Origin: Alteromonas ponticola | GTDB taxonomy: Bacteria > Pseudomonadota > Gammaproteobacteria > Enterobacterales > Alteromonadaceae | Length of the DNA: 64,000 nucleotides | Assembly (NCBI RefSeq): GCF_012911815.1 | Contig: NZ_JAATNW010000002.1 | Span: 124,001-188,000 of the forward strand | Reading direction: 5' to 3' | Shown: piece by piece, positions 50,298 to 59,951 of the stretch | Numbering within the stretch: position 1 is the first letter of the stretch | Layout of the letters: each line of letters starts with the position of its first letter | Program-made: the position numbers and the translations under genes | Notes under the pieces: generated by a model | What the model was told of the DNA's origin: nothing | The model's input: the letters and a program-made list of their open reading frames with translations, nothing else | The model's database searches: none

Positions 50298-51413
50298 ATG
50301 ACTTATAAGATTTTACATTTAATTGACACCACGGGGCCTGGCGGTGCTGAAGAAGTTTTCATTGCGCTGGCAGACCGGATCAGAACCGAAAACGTTGATT
50401 CTGTGGTGGTTATACGTGGCGAAGGCTATGTAGCTCAAAAGTTGCGAAAAAAAGGCCTCGAGCCGATTATTATCGATTCTAAGGGAAGCTTCAATTTCAA
50501 ACTGATCAGAGCATTGTGCAAGATAATTAAGCACGAAAAAGTCAACCTGATTCAATCGCATCTTTTAGGCTCAAATGTTTACGCTAGTATTGTCGGCCTG
50601 GTTATGCGAATACCCGTAGTAGCTACCTATCATGGTATGGTGGATGTATCGCCAAATGAGCGCTTTAAAAAACTAAAGCTGTGGTTCATGCGCTCGGGTA
50701 TTTCGCACTTTGTGGCCGTTAGCCAGTCGCTAAAACGAAAAATCGAACAGCACAATTTGCTGGTCAGTAGTAAAACGTCCGTAATATACAACGGTGTCGA
50801 TGTACAAAAATACCAGGTAAACAGGAACAACACGTTGAAGCGTACGCTTGGTATCGCTAACTCAACGTTTCTTTTTGGCGCACTTGGCAATATCAGGTCG
50901 GCGAAACGTTATGATTTACTGCTTGAAGCAACGCATTTATTGAACCAATGGGGACTTGATGTTGCGGTGGTAATAGCTGGAGATCCTAAAGCCAGTTTAC
51001 GAACTAAACTGGATGAGCAAATTGCCCAAAATAACATTCAAAATGTTCATTTTGTTGGCTTTATAGAGGATACACCCGACTACTTGAACAATTTGGATGC
51101 GTTTGTACTTACCTCAGATGCAGAAGGCTTTTCAATCAGTACGATTGAAGCAATGGCCTGTGGCTTGCCTGTGATATGCACAAAGTGTGGGGGGCCTGAA
51201 GAAATTATCAGTAGCCCAGAACAAGGCTCTCTGGTAGACATCGATGCAACAAGCATCGCAGAAGCCATGCGTAGTACAATTCAAAAAAAGGCAGAAGATG
51301 AAATTGTGATCACTTCTGCGATAAGCCGCGTAAACTCTGCATTCTCTTTAGAAGCTATGACAAGACAATATAAAGCTTGTTACTATGCCGTAGATAATGC
51401 GTTTCCGCAGTGA
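50298..51413 (+). CDS. Glycosyltransferase family 4-type
   Basis: GT-B sugar transferase of 371 residues. N-terminal ILHLIDTTGPGGAEEVFIALADRI, acceptor-side segment TYHGMVDVSP, and donor site with the E-x7-E motif in DAEGFSISTIEAMACGLPVICTKCGGPEEI near residue 274. It opens the long plus-strand run to 59951. Sugar and linkage are unknown. Confidence 0.9.
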   Translation: MTYKILHLIDTTGPGGAEEVFIALADRIRTENVDSVVVIRGEGYVAQKLRKKGLEPIIIDSKGSFNFKLIRALCKIIKHEKVNLIQSHLLGSNVYASIVGLVMRIPVVATYHGMVDVSPNERFKKLKLWFMRSGISHFVAVSQSLKRKIEQHNLLVSSKTSVIYNGVDVQKYQVNRNNTLKRTLGIANSTFLFGALGNIRSAKRYDLLLEATHLLNQWGLDVAVVIAGDPKASLRTKLDEQIAQNNIQNVHFVGFIEDTPDYLNNLDAFVLTSDAEGFSISTIEAMACGLPVICTKCGGPEEIISSPEQGSLVDIDATSIAEAMRSTIQKKAEDEIVITSAISRVNSAFSLEAMTRQYKACYYAVDNAFPQ

Positions 51414-51442
51414 TATTTCAAGCAGAAAGTAGACCACTATAG

Positions 51443-52003
51443 ATGTTAAACGTTTCACAAAAAATAGCAGATGAATTTGGTTCCAAGCGTGGATTACTTC
51501 GTTTTTTAGTCTTTGGAATAAAAAACTCATTTGGCCACTACAAAAAAGCAACGAAAGTAGATTTACGTGATGTCCGGCGTCTGGTCTTTATTTGTAGTGG
51601 AAATATTTGCAGAAGTCCGTTTGGAGAAGAGGTAAGTAAAGTCAATGACTTTGAAGCGGTATCCTATGGTCTGCACTGCCGGGGGGGGGATCCTGCATTT
51701 GAAAAAACACTACATTTCTCCAAAGAGCTCGGTTACGACTTGCACGCCCATCGCTCTCAGCATATTTCAAACTACGAACCGAAAACAAATGATCTACTTG
51801 TAGTAATGGAACCTGCGCATTTACTGGAACTGGAGAGACTGTTTCCAGAGAGTAAAAAAGTATTAATTGGGATTTTGTCAAGTCAGCGTACTGTTTATCT
51901 GCATGACCCCTACAATACGAATGACTACTTTTTTCTCAAATGTTTACGAAGCATCGAAATTGCTACCAAAAAGCTTATTACGCAAGTTGGTAATCAAAAA
52001 TGA
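51443..52003 (+). CDS. Low-molecular-weight phosphotyrosine phosphatase-like protein
   Basis: A 186-residue protein with a 45-residue N-terminal extension before the phosphatase core. P-loop CSGNICRS gives C51 and R57 of the C-x5-R signature; the general-acid aspartate is D155 in LHDPYNTND. It resembles the Wzb/Etp phosphatases that tune polysaccharide export kinases, but no kinase gene is in the window. The coding region contains a run of eight G (51681-51688), a slippage-prone tract. It overlaps the next gene by 4 bases. Confidence 0.82.
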   Translation: MLNVSQKIADEFGSKRGLLRFLVFGIKNSFGHYKKATKVDLRDVRRLVFICSGNICRSPFGEEVSKVNDFEAVSYGLHCRGGDPAFEKTLHFSKELGYDLHAHRSQHISNYEPKTNDLLVVMEPAHLLELERLFPESKKVLIGILSSQRTVYLHDPYNTNDYFFLKCLRSIEIATKKLITQVGNQK

Positions 52004-53304
52004 AGCAAGTTGCATCCTATTCGTTGAACGACTTATTCTTTCTACGCATTAAAAATTTATGGTCATACTTTAAGAGCGAAAGCCTGGCCTTTAAATGTAT
52101 TTCGATATATTTATTCATTGAGTTTTTCAGACCGCAATCCATATTCCCTATTTTAGATTTTGCCCCCTGGGCGCAAATATTTCTAATCGTCAGTCTTCTT
52201 GCCAGCTTTATTGACCCTAAGGCATCGCTGAAAATTACTGGCATGCATATCTTGGTGCTGTTATTTGCCGCCGCAATACACCTTTCATTTATGGTCGCTC
52301 ATTACATCTCCTGGTCACAGGAAAATTACATATTTTTTGTTCAGTGGCTGGTGGTCATGTTCATATCCACGGCAGTGGTAACCACAAAAGAGCGCATTTA
52401 CATTTACTTTATCGTCCTTTTTCTCTGTTCTTTAAAAATTGCCATTGGCACGGCCAAAATATGGGTTTTCAGAGGGTTCAGCTTTTCATCATGGGGGCTG
52501 ATGGGGCCGCCAGGCTATTTCCAGAATTCTGGTGAGCTGGCCGTACTCATGCTGGTTCTTTTCCCAATTGGCTATTACCTCTATTCTAGGTACAAAGGAG
52601 AGGTGAGAACGTGGGAAAAGTATGCCCTGCTTGCCGCAACCATATGCCCCATCCTGACTATTCTCGGAAGCAGCAGCCGCGGAGCGCAACTTGCCCTGCT
52701 AGTGCAAATTACGCTGATGTTCTGGCGCAAGATTTTCAAGCCCAAATATCTGATTCTAATCGCATTGGTAGGCTGGATTGGTTGGAGCGTGTTGCCTGCT
52801 GAACAAAAGGAACGATTTACGTCTATTGGCGAAGATAAAACCTCTATACAGCGCATGCTGTATTGGGAGCATTCCTGGGATATTATGAAGGAATATCCTG
52901 CCTTGGGAATTGGTTATTTCAACTTCATTCCCTATTACACGCGGCATTTTCCTGAAGATATTCTGTATAAAAAAGCTGAAATGCCACACAATATATTCTT
53001 TCAAGTAGGCACCGATGCAGGCTTTATTGGCTTGTTCTTCTACCTGTTAATTATTATTGCCTCTTTGATAAGGCGACTTCCGATAAAAGCAGGCATGCGA
53101 CATGAAAGTGACGAATTTTATGTCATTCTCTGGAAAGCGTTTAAACTAAGTATATTGGGCTTTGTAATAGCTGGGCAATTCGTTACCATCGGTTATTACC
53201 CCTTTCTATGGATTCTGATAACCTTTCAAACGTGCATCGTCATTGCCTACAGGCATAACTTCAAACCTTCAGCAGTTAATGAAAATGGAATCAAAGCGTA
53301 CTAA
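52000..53304 (+). CDS. O-antigen ligase/polymerase family membrane protein
   Basis: A 434-residue protein with about 10-12 membrane segments and one large periplasmic loop near 250-330 (SVLPAEQKERFTSIGEDKTSIQRMLYWEHSWDIMKEYPALGIGYFNF). The motif SSRGAQLALLVQ near 226 and GIGYFNF fit the Wzy_C family, which includes O-antigen ligases and Wzy-like polymerases. In this setting it probably polymerises the repeat unit. The start overlaps the phosphatase stop by 4 bases. Confidence 0.85.
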   Translation: MKQVASYSLNDLFFLRIKNLWSYFKSESLAFKCISIYLFIEFFRPQSIFPILDFAPWAQIFLIVSLLASFIDPKASLKITGMHILVLLFAAAIHLSFMVAHYISWSQENYIFFVQWLVVMFISTAVVTTKERIYIYFIVLFLCSLKIAIGTAKIWVFRGFSFSSWGLMGPPGYFQNSGELAVLMLVLFPIGYYLYSRYKGEVRTWEKYALLAATICPILTILGSSSRGAQLALLVQITLMFWRKIFKPKYLILIALVGWIGWSVLPAEQKERFTSIGEDKTSIQRMLYWEHSWDIMKEYPALGIGYFNFIPYYTRHFPEDILYKKAEMPHNIFFQVGTDAGFIGLFFYLLIIIASLIRRLPIKAGMRHESDEFYVILWKAFKLSILGFVIAGQFVTIGYYPFLWILITFQTCIVIAYRHNFKPSAVNENGIKAY

Positions 53305-55036
53305 AGGAAAAGGTTTTTTACTTGGCGTATCAGCAACACCGATTCGTTTTCGCCACGAAAAGGACTTTAAAAATAGCGTTCAATTTAGTGGCGCTGTTCT
53401 ACTCTATGATGGTGACTACTCAAAGAATGTTATGGTTCAACCAACCGAGCAAACTCTCCTAATCTACAAAGGCGATCGCCATCTGTATAAATCATTTGCA
53501 GGGAGTCTTGGCGAATTCTGGCGTAAGCCAGTCAATGAAATAGCGGGTACATTGGTAAAGTTTTGTGAAAGTGAACAAAAATTAGAAGTCAGAACAGATT
53601 TTTTAGGCTCAGAGCCACTTTATTATGCAGTTATCGAAAATACATTTTGGATTACTGACAGAATAGATAACTTTTCTCGTTTCTTTTCGTTTTCTATCGA
53701 TCTTCAGTCTGTCTATACCTTTATGACAATCGGTTCAACCGTTTCATCAAGAACGGTTCTAAAAGACGTTTTGCAAACAAATGAGTTATCTACCCTAACC
53801 TTCGACAATGCTACCAATGCATTAACCATAGACATGAGTCATCATTGGAGTGCAGAAAAAGACGCAGACGTACCTGCGCTAAAATCCTCGCTAAACTCAC
53901 GATTGATGGAGGTGCTGTCAGATACACCTGAATCGTCGCTCATGCTCTCAGCAGGCTGGGATTCACGCGTCTTATTAGCAAATCCTAAAAATATTCGGTG
54001 CACCTACACACATGGCGACCTTACCAGCCGAGAAATCGACATCGCGTTCCGTTTAGGCAGGTCACTGCAGGTTCCGATGAACTTTTTGCCTCTGGAAGAA
54101 ACTGAGTTTGGCGCGGACGCCAACCAAACAATGCTTGATTTAAATGGACACTGCCTATTCCCTCATTGGCTTAAAGCCAGTCAGTTCTTGAATTCGCAGG
54201 CTGCACTGCCTATAACATCAGGCATGTTTGTAGAACATTTTTCTGGTCATTATGGTCTCAATATTATCCCTGGTCGTGGCAGAAAAACGCGTACTATCAA
54301 CTCATTACTCTTTCCCGCCGTTTACGAAAAAATTGCCAATGATGAAGCTGTAAATTTGCTGACACCATTACTTGCCAAAGGATTTGACTCGCTACCGTGG
54401 TTTTTTGCTGATGACGTAGATTTTGCGCAAATTCAAAAAGAGTTCAAGCACAATGTAAATGCCTGTCTACAATCTTACTCCGATACTGGCACTAACGGGA
54501 TTCATGAGCTCTGCGAACGGTTTAAAATGATGCACGTAGAACGTCAGTTCATGGCCAATCAAACTAAAAGTGCTGGTGCATTGTCTGGCTATCATCACCC
54601 TTATGTCGACGGGCGCTTTTCTCAGGCAGTTTTACAGTTAAAATACAAACATCGAATCGGTTATAAACTGAGTCAGGAATTTGTACAGCTCAATAAGCCT
54701 GAGCTTCTGAGTACCCCCCTGGCGGCAACGTTAGTATCGGCTAAATCACCAATTGTGCTGCAAGAAGCCAGTCGATTCGCGCGTATCACCGGCGAATTAG
54801 TGTATAAGAAAGTGTTGAACAAAATACCGAAAGGTCTGGGTTGGAATAATTTTCAATTTCTTAATCAAACCGGTGTATTCCATGATTATATTGATGCACT
54901 CCGGCATCCTGTTTGGGATAAGCAGAAAATGCATTCTTTTGTAGATCGCTGGATCACTTCAGACCGAGATGCTTATACACTTGTGCAAATGCTTGGCCGG
55001 ATCGCAACAGTAGACTACCAAATTAAGTGCATTTGA
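53285..55036 (+). CDS. Asparagine synthase-like protein, copy 1
   Basis: About 583 residues. The start is placed at the ATG at 53285; another ATG lies 6 bases before, and both overlap the previous gene. The N-terminal part (1 to about 170) has the fold pattern of the class II glutaminase domain (YKGDRHLY, RTDFLGSEPLYYA, WITDRIDNF) but no cysteine at position 2, so glutamine hydrolysis is not expected. The synthase part has the PP-loop variant SAGWDS at 222-227, TYTHGDLTSREIDIAFRL after it, and YHHPYVDGRF near 438. It probably adenylates a carboxylate for amide formation. A close paralog lies two genes downstream. Confidence 0.82.
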   Translation: MESKRTKGKGFLLGVSATPIRFRHEKDFKNSVQFSGAVLLYDGDYSKNVMVQPTEQTLLIYKGDRHLYKSFAGSLGEFWRKPVNEIAGTLVKFCESEQKLEVRTDFLGSEPLYYAVIENTFWITDRIDNFSRFFSFSIDLQSVYTFMTIGSTVSSRTVLKDVLQTNELSTLTFDNATNALTIDMSHHWSAEKDADVPALKSSLNSRLMEVLSDTPESSLMLSAGWDSRVLLANPKNIRCTYTHGDLTSREIDIAFRLGRSLQVPMNFLPLEETEFGADANQTMLDLNGHCLFPHWLKASQFLNSQAALPITSGMFVEHFSGHYGLNIIPGRGRKTRTINSLLFPAVYEKIANDEAVNLLTPLLAKGFDSLPWFFADDVDFAQIQKEFKHNVNACLQSYSDTGTNGIHELCERFKMMHVERQFMANQTKSAGALSGYHHPYVDGRFSQAVLQLKYKHRIGYKLSQEFVQLNKPELLSTPLAATLVSAKSPIVLQEASRFARITGELVYKKVLNKIPKGLGWNNFQFLNQTGVFHDYIDALRHPVWDKQKMHSFVDRWITSDRDAYTLVQMLGRIATVDYQIKCI

Positions 55037-55114
55037 TGTGGAAATTTCACTTCTTCAGATGGTACAGTCGTGTTGTATGGGCAATCGAGACACGATAACC
55101 AGGGGCACGATGAA

Positions 55115-56812
55115 GTGAAGACGTTAAAGGTTGGTTTTTTAGTCGATGGATTGAAAGTTTCATCTTATATCCATGATTTAGTGAAGCATGTTTCTGATTG
55201 CCCGCAATTTGATGATCCTGTAATTTTAACCGGACACTGCCTCCCTGCCCAGCCTAAATCACTTAAGGACAAAATCAGGTCGGCGTTTGAAGATAAAAAA
55301 ATCAAAGATATGCTGCAATCAAGAGCCATTGACTACTTGATTGGGCTTACACGAAAGCTCGAACGCAAAAATTTAAAGAAAAATAAGCCCTGCCATTTTA
55401 ATACTTTTAATCTTGAAAGTTTCAGTGAGATCAGTGTCGTAAAATTAGAAGGCGAATGGTCAAAGTCAAAGCTGTTCTTGAGTTTTAGTCCGCAACAAGT
55501 TCAAAAAATAAAAGGACAAAATCTGGATTGTATTATCCGTTGCGGCTCTGGAATACTCAAAGGGGATGTACTTGAAGCATCAACGTTTGGCATTCTTTCA
55601 TTTCATCATGGAGATAATCGCGTAAACAGAGGCGGGCCGAGCGGATTCTGGGAAGTTTTGTATGACCAACCCAGTAGTGGCTTCATAATCCAACAGCTTT
55701 CAAATGAGCTTGACGGAGGAAAAGTCCTGGTTCGCGGTAACATAATGACGCGTTCTAATTGGATGGAAAACAACGCGGTCTTGCTTATCAAGTCAAATTT
55801 CTTTATGAAAAAATTACTTGATGACATCGCAAAGAACAGGGCGTTACCTGAAGAAGAAGATCCGAGTTTACACGACCATCCGTTACTCAAATTAGACAGT
55901 GTTACGCCAATAGTAAAGTATCTGTATAAGGTTCACGCCAAACTGGTCAAACAGCGGGTGATGAGCAAGCTATTCGGCCCTGATATTGTCAGGTGGAGCG
56001 TCGCTTTCTCAGCCCATGATAATTTCAAGAAGTCACTCTGGCGGTATAAGGAAATCGAAAATCCCGATGGCCGGTTTTTAGCTGACCCGTTCGTGTTTAC
56101 CCATAACGATAGAACGTTACTTTTTGTTGAAGATTATTTTTATGCTGAACAAAAAGGCAAAGTGTCGGCATACGAAATCGTAGAGGGCGAATTAGTAAAT
56201 CATGGGGTCATATTGGAAGAACCTTTTCATTTATCGTTTCCGTTTGTTTTCGAAGCCAACGACAAGGTTTATATGATACCAGAGTCTCATTCGGCGAACG
56301 AAATAAGACTTTATGAGTGCATTGACTTTCCGCTCAAATGGCGCTTTAAAAAAACGCTGATGGATAACGTGTCTGCGGCAGACACGATGCTGTTACAAGA
56401 CAACGACCGATGGTACATGTTCACCAATATCTGTAGTGCCGGCACCTCCGATCATCACTCTGAACTACACATATATTGGTCAGAACAATTTGATAGTCAG
56501 TCGTGGACACCGATATCAAGTGGCAACCCGGTTATTTTTGATTCAGAAAGAGCGCGTAACGGTGGCTTTTTTAAACATAACGAGTGCCTCTTCAGAATTA
56601 ACCAGATACACGATAAAAATCATTATGGAAAAGCGTTTGGTATTAATAAAGTCAGTAAATTAAGTGCGGACGAATACGTTGAGACCCGCGTTAAAGACGT
56701 ATATCCCAATTTCAAACCTGATTTGGATAGCACGCATCATTTTAATGCAAATGAAACAATTGCGGTAATCGACTACTGTCGAAATGTAAAATATAAAACG
56801 GTGAAAAAATAA
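55115..56812 (+). CDS. Formyltransferase-like domain fused to a GINT1-like propeller
   Basis: About 565 residues from a GTG at 55115 with AGGGG upstream; an in-frame TTG at 55070 would add 15 residues. Part 1 (1 to about 235) is formyltransferase-like: LDCIIRCGSGILKGDVLEA, then LSFHHGDNRVNRGGPSGFWE near 161, and the aspartate in SNELDGGKVL. The usual Asn of the N-x-H motif is Ser here. Part 2 (about 290-560) is a five-bladed propeller like that in plant GINT1 and GH43-type proteins: FLADPFVF, LLFVEDYF, FPFVFEANDKVYMIPES, RWYMFTNI, ARNGGFF. It lies between the two asparagine-synthase-like genes. It may add formyl or another one-carbon-type acyl group to an amino sugar. Confidence 0.75.
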   Translation: MKTLKVGFLVDGLKVSSYIHDLVKHVSDCPQFDDPVILTGHCLPAQPKSLKDKIRSAFEDKKIKDMLQSRAIDYLIGLTRKLERKNLKKNKPCHFNTFNLESFSEISVVKLEGEWSKSKLFLSFSPQQVQKIKGQNLDCIIRCGSGILKGDVLEASTFGILSFHHGDNRVNRGGPSGFWEVLYDQPSSGFIIQQLSNELDGGKVLVRGNIMTRSNWMENNAVLLIKSNFFMKKLLDDIAKNRALPEEEDPSLHDHPLLKLDSVTPIVKYLYKVHAKLVKQRVMSKLFGPDIVRWSVAFSAHDNFKKSLWRYKEIENPDGRFLADPFVFTHNDRTLLFVEDYFYAEQKGKVSAYEIVEGELVNHGVILEEPFHLSFPFVFEANDKVYMIPESHSANEIRLYECIDFPLKWRFKKTLMDNVSAADTMLLQDNDRWYMFTNICSAGTSDHHSELHIYWSEQFDSQSWTPISSGNPVIFDSERARNGGFFKHNECLFRINQIHDKNHYGKAFGINKVSKLSADEYVETRVKDVYPNFKPDLDSTHHFNANETIAVIDYCRNVKYKTVKK

Positions 56813-56898
56813 CGTCTTTCTGCCTCATCAGTGGTCTGACATTTAGTTATTTTTAAATTTGCACGATGGGCAATACAGCATGGTAGAGGCCAAAATTA

Positions 56899-58656
56899 AT
56901 GAATTACCCCACTTCGGATGAAGGTAGAGGCTTTTTAATTTGTATATCGGAACAATCTCAAACTTGTCGACTTCATTTTAAAAATAGTAAAAGTTGGGCA
57001 AACGCTTCACTCTATTCTCAAGAAGGTTATTCAAAGAATGTGATAATCAATGCCGACGACTCTGGTTTTATAGTCTATCAGGGAGACCGGCACTTTGGCG
57101 CACCACCCTCAACCTATCTGACCGACATAAGGTCTTGTGATGCTGACACACTGGTGGGTACTCGCATCGTATATTCAGCCGAGTCAGGAAAGTTAACCAT
57201 TCAATGTGATTTTCTGGGTACCGAACCAGTTTATTACTGCCACCAGAATCAATCGCTATGGGTTACAGATAGAATTGAAAATTTGACGCGTGTCGTTTCC
57301 TGTACAAAAAATCCAGTTCAAATCTATACCTCTGTTATGAATGGCGCGACGATTGCCGATAATACGATATTTAACGAAGTAAAGCAGACTCGACCACTGC
57401 AAAAAATCACATTTGATTGTGCGAATAATAGAATATCTGTTGATCATGGCAACAGCTGGTCAAGTGATCCTGACGCTGATGTGGCTCAACTTTATCGGCA
57501 AATTGACGACCGATTGTTCGCGGTACTTCAAGCGAGCCCGCACACCAATCTGATGCTTTCAGCTGGTTGGGATTCAAGAGTGTTGATGGCTGATTCCGCT
57601 AGAATCAAGCAAACTTATACCCACGGTGATTTGACCAGCCGTGAGATAAAGATTGCTTTCAAACTTGGTAGCTCTCTGCAAGTGCCCATGCAATTGGCCA
57701 CACTGGAAGAAACCCCTTATGGGGCAAAAAACGCGTTGGAAATGTTACATAACAATGGCCAATGCTACTTTCCCCACTGGTATCATGCCGCACAAAAATT
57801 AGCTCGGGTAAGCTCGCTGCCATTAAGTGCGGGTTTGATGGTTGAACATTTTTCAGGCCATTATGGGGTGAATAGCCTACCCGGAGAAGGGCGTCTGATG
57901 CGTCTTTTTCATTCAATGGTATTGCCAGATAAGTTTGACAACATTGACAACAATAGTGCTATCGATTTCTTAGCCCCCCGGTTAGCAGATGGGTTTAAAT
58001 CACTGCCCTGGTTTTTTAATGAAGACGTCAATTTTAGTGATTTAACAAACGATTTCACTGACGACGTTCGGCATAGCCTATCCGAGTATGTTGGGTTTGG
58101 TACGAGTGGTATTCAGGAGTTAAGCGAGCGATTTAAAATCGAGCACTCGCTAAGACAATATTTCTCGATGCAGACCAAGTCTGCCGCAAACCTTTTCGGC
58201 TACCACCATCCGTTCACCGACTCGAAACTGGCACAGCTGGTGCTCACTTTAAAATATCGACATCGAATCAACTATAAACTTAGCCGACATGTGGTTAAGT
58301 CGCGCGCACCAGAGTTACTTGAATTGCCCTTAGCCGCGACGTTAGTTAAAGCCAGCTCTCCTATTATTATGCAGGAAGCGAGCAGAGCGGTGAGAGTAAC
58401 TGGTGAGTTAATGTATTCAAAATTGACAGGTAAGCTGCCTAAGGGGTTAGGGTGGAACAATTTTCAATTTTTAAATAGAACTTCCGCTTTTCACGAATAC
58501 GCTGATATGTTAGTCGATGACATTTGGGATAAACCAAAAATCCACCGATTCTTGGAAAATTATAGCAAGTGCAATGCTGAGGCGTACTCAATTTTGATTT
58601 TGCTGACCAAAATGGTTACGACTGACTTCAGACTACATCCACAACAGTATCAGTAG
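56899..58656 (+). CDS. Asparagine synthase-like protein, copy 2
   Basis: A 585-residue paralog of the gene at 53285, similar from end to end. Shared segments include YQGDRH, CDFLGTEPVYYC, TDRIENL, SAGWDS (221-226), THGDLTSREIKIAFKLG, MVEHFSGHYGVN, YHHPF and the long end KLPKGLGWNNFQFLNRT. Again there is no N-terminal catalytic cysteine. The similarity points to a duplication that now encloses the formyltransferase-propeller gene. The two copies may act as a hetero-pair or on different acids. Confidence 0.82.
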   Translation: MNYPTSDEGRGFLICISEQSQTCRLHFKNSKSWANASLYSQEGYSKNVIINADDSGFIVYQGDRHFGAPPSTYLTDIRSCDADTLVGTRIVYSAESGKLTIQCDFLGTEPVYYCHQNQSLWVTDRIENLTRVVSCTKNPVQIYTSVMNGATIADNTIFNEVKQTRPLQKITFDCANNRISVDHGNSWSSDPDADVAQLYRQIDDRLFAVLQASPHTNLMLSAGWDSRVLMADSARIKQTYTHGDLTSREIKIAFKLGSSLQVPMQLATLEETPYGAKNALEMLHNNGQCYFPHWYHAAQKLARVSSLPLSAGLMVEHFSGHYGVNSLPGEGRLMRLFHSMVLPDKFDNIDNNSAIDFLAPRLADGFKSLPWFFNEDVNFSDLTNDFTDDVRHSLSEYVGFGTSGIQELSERFKIEHSLRQYFSMQTKSAANLFGYHHPFTDSKLAQLVLTLKYRHRINYKLSRHVVKSRAPELLELPLAATLVKASSPIIMQEASRAVRVTGELMYSKLTGKLPKGLGWNNFQFLNRTSAFHEYADMLVDDIWDKPKIHRFLENYSKCNAEAYSILILLTKMVTTDFRLHPQQYQ

Positions 58657-58667
58657 AGTTGTTTAAC

Positions 58668-59951
58668 ATGGCGTTGCTATCCAAATTTATCTACCTTTTC
58701 GGCGCTAAGCTAAGAAACCCGTCTCTGATGGGCATTTATAGCGCACTTAAAAAAACCGAGTTTGCAAACTATGACGAACTGGAAAAAATTCAACTTGATA
58801 AGCTGAAAACGTTATTAAAATCAGCTTATCAGTATTCCCCTTTTTATAGGGATCTTTTTGATGCGCATAACTTTGATCCTGAAATTGAGACGCTTTCGGA
58901 TATTAAGGCCCTGCCTACGATTACAAAACGCGATTTAATTGAACAAAACGCTCAGATTCATTCTCAACAGCAATTCAAAAAAACGCTGTTAGCAGAAACA
59001 TCTGGCACCAGTGGCGAAGCGCTGGCGTTTTATCGAAACGAAGAGTGGGATTCGACCAACCGAGCCAGTGTTATGCGATGTTATGATTGGTACAATGTGA
59101 AGCCCTGGGATAAGAACGGTTACTTTTGGGGGTATAACATTGAGCAAGGAGAAGCCAAAAAGGTTAAATTGTTAGATTGGCTGCAAAATCGTATTCGTAT
59201 ATTTCGTTATGACGATGAGTCAATTACTGCGTTTGCTAAAGACCTCAACAGCGCCAAGTTTCTTTCAGGCTATTCTTCAATGATTTATCAGATAGCGAAG
59301 AAAGTTAATGCACTAAACCTTAAAGTAAGTGGCATAAAAATGGTGAAGGGAACATCGGAAATGATTCTGGATGCCTATCAGCCAGAGGTAAAGAAAGCGT
59401 TCGGCTGCAAAATGATCAGTGAGTATGGCGCCGCAGAGTCGGGATTAATTGCATTTGAATGTCCTGAAGGCAGTATGCACATAAATATGGAAAACGTTTA
59501 TGTCGAGATTGACGATAATAAAGAGATAATCGTAACAAATTTAGCATCTCACTCCTTTCCCATTATTCGATATCGGCTTGGAGACTACATTTCGCTGGGC
59601 GAAGCAAAGTGCGCATGTGGGCGTGCACATAAAGTGATTAAAGAGATATACGGTAGAAAGGGCTCAAGTATTTTGGGTACGCAGAAGGAGTACCCTGCCC
59701 TGACCTTTTATTACGTGTTTAAAAATATAGCATTAAAAGATGAGATTCTAATTAATTACAAGGCTGAGCAGTTCGAATGCGGCACGGTGATACTAAAAAT
59801 AGAAGGCCAACCTACCCCGCTGTGGGAACAGTTAATTAATCGAGAAATGAATAAGTACTTTGGCGATGACCTGCGATTCAGCGTTGAATATATCGATAAG
59901 TTTGAAACGCAGACCAAAAAACAACAGTACTTCGAGAGCTTTATAAAGTAA
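58668..59951 (+). CDS. CapK/phenylacetate-CoA ligase-like adenylating enzyme
   Basis: Adenylate-forming enzyme of 427 residues, with the start set at the ATG at 58668. AMP-binding motif AETSGTSGEALAFYRNEEWDS near 107, SEYGAAESGLIAFECPEG near 257, and the Zn-type CACGRAH near 325 typical of PaaK and CapK proteins. CapK family members occur in capsule loci with unclear roles; this one could activate an acid for attachment to the sugar. It is the last gene of the plus-strand run. Confidence 0.85.
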   Translation: MALLSKFIYLFGAKLRNPSLMGIYSALKKTEFANYDELEKIQLDKLKTLLKSAYQYSPFYRDLFDAHNFDPEIETLSDIKALPTITKRDLIEQNAQIHSQQQFKKTLLAETSGTSGEALAFYRNEEWDSTNRASVMRCYDWYNVKPWDKNGYFWGYNIEQGEAKKVKLLDWLQNRIRIFRYDDESITAFAKDLNSAKFLSGYSSMIYQIAKKVNALNLKVSGIKMVKGTSEMILDAYQPEVKKAFGCKMISEYGAAESGLIAFECPEGSMHINMENVYVEIDDNKEIIVTNLASHSFPIIRYRLGDYISLGEAKCACGRAHKVIKEIYGRKGSSILGTQKEYPALTFYYVFKNIALKDEILINYKAEQFECGTVILKIEGQPTPLWEQLINREMNKYFGDDLRFSVEYIDKFETQTKKQQYFESFIK

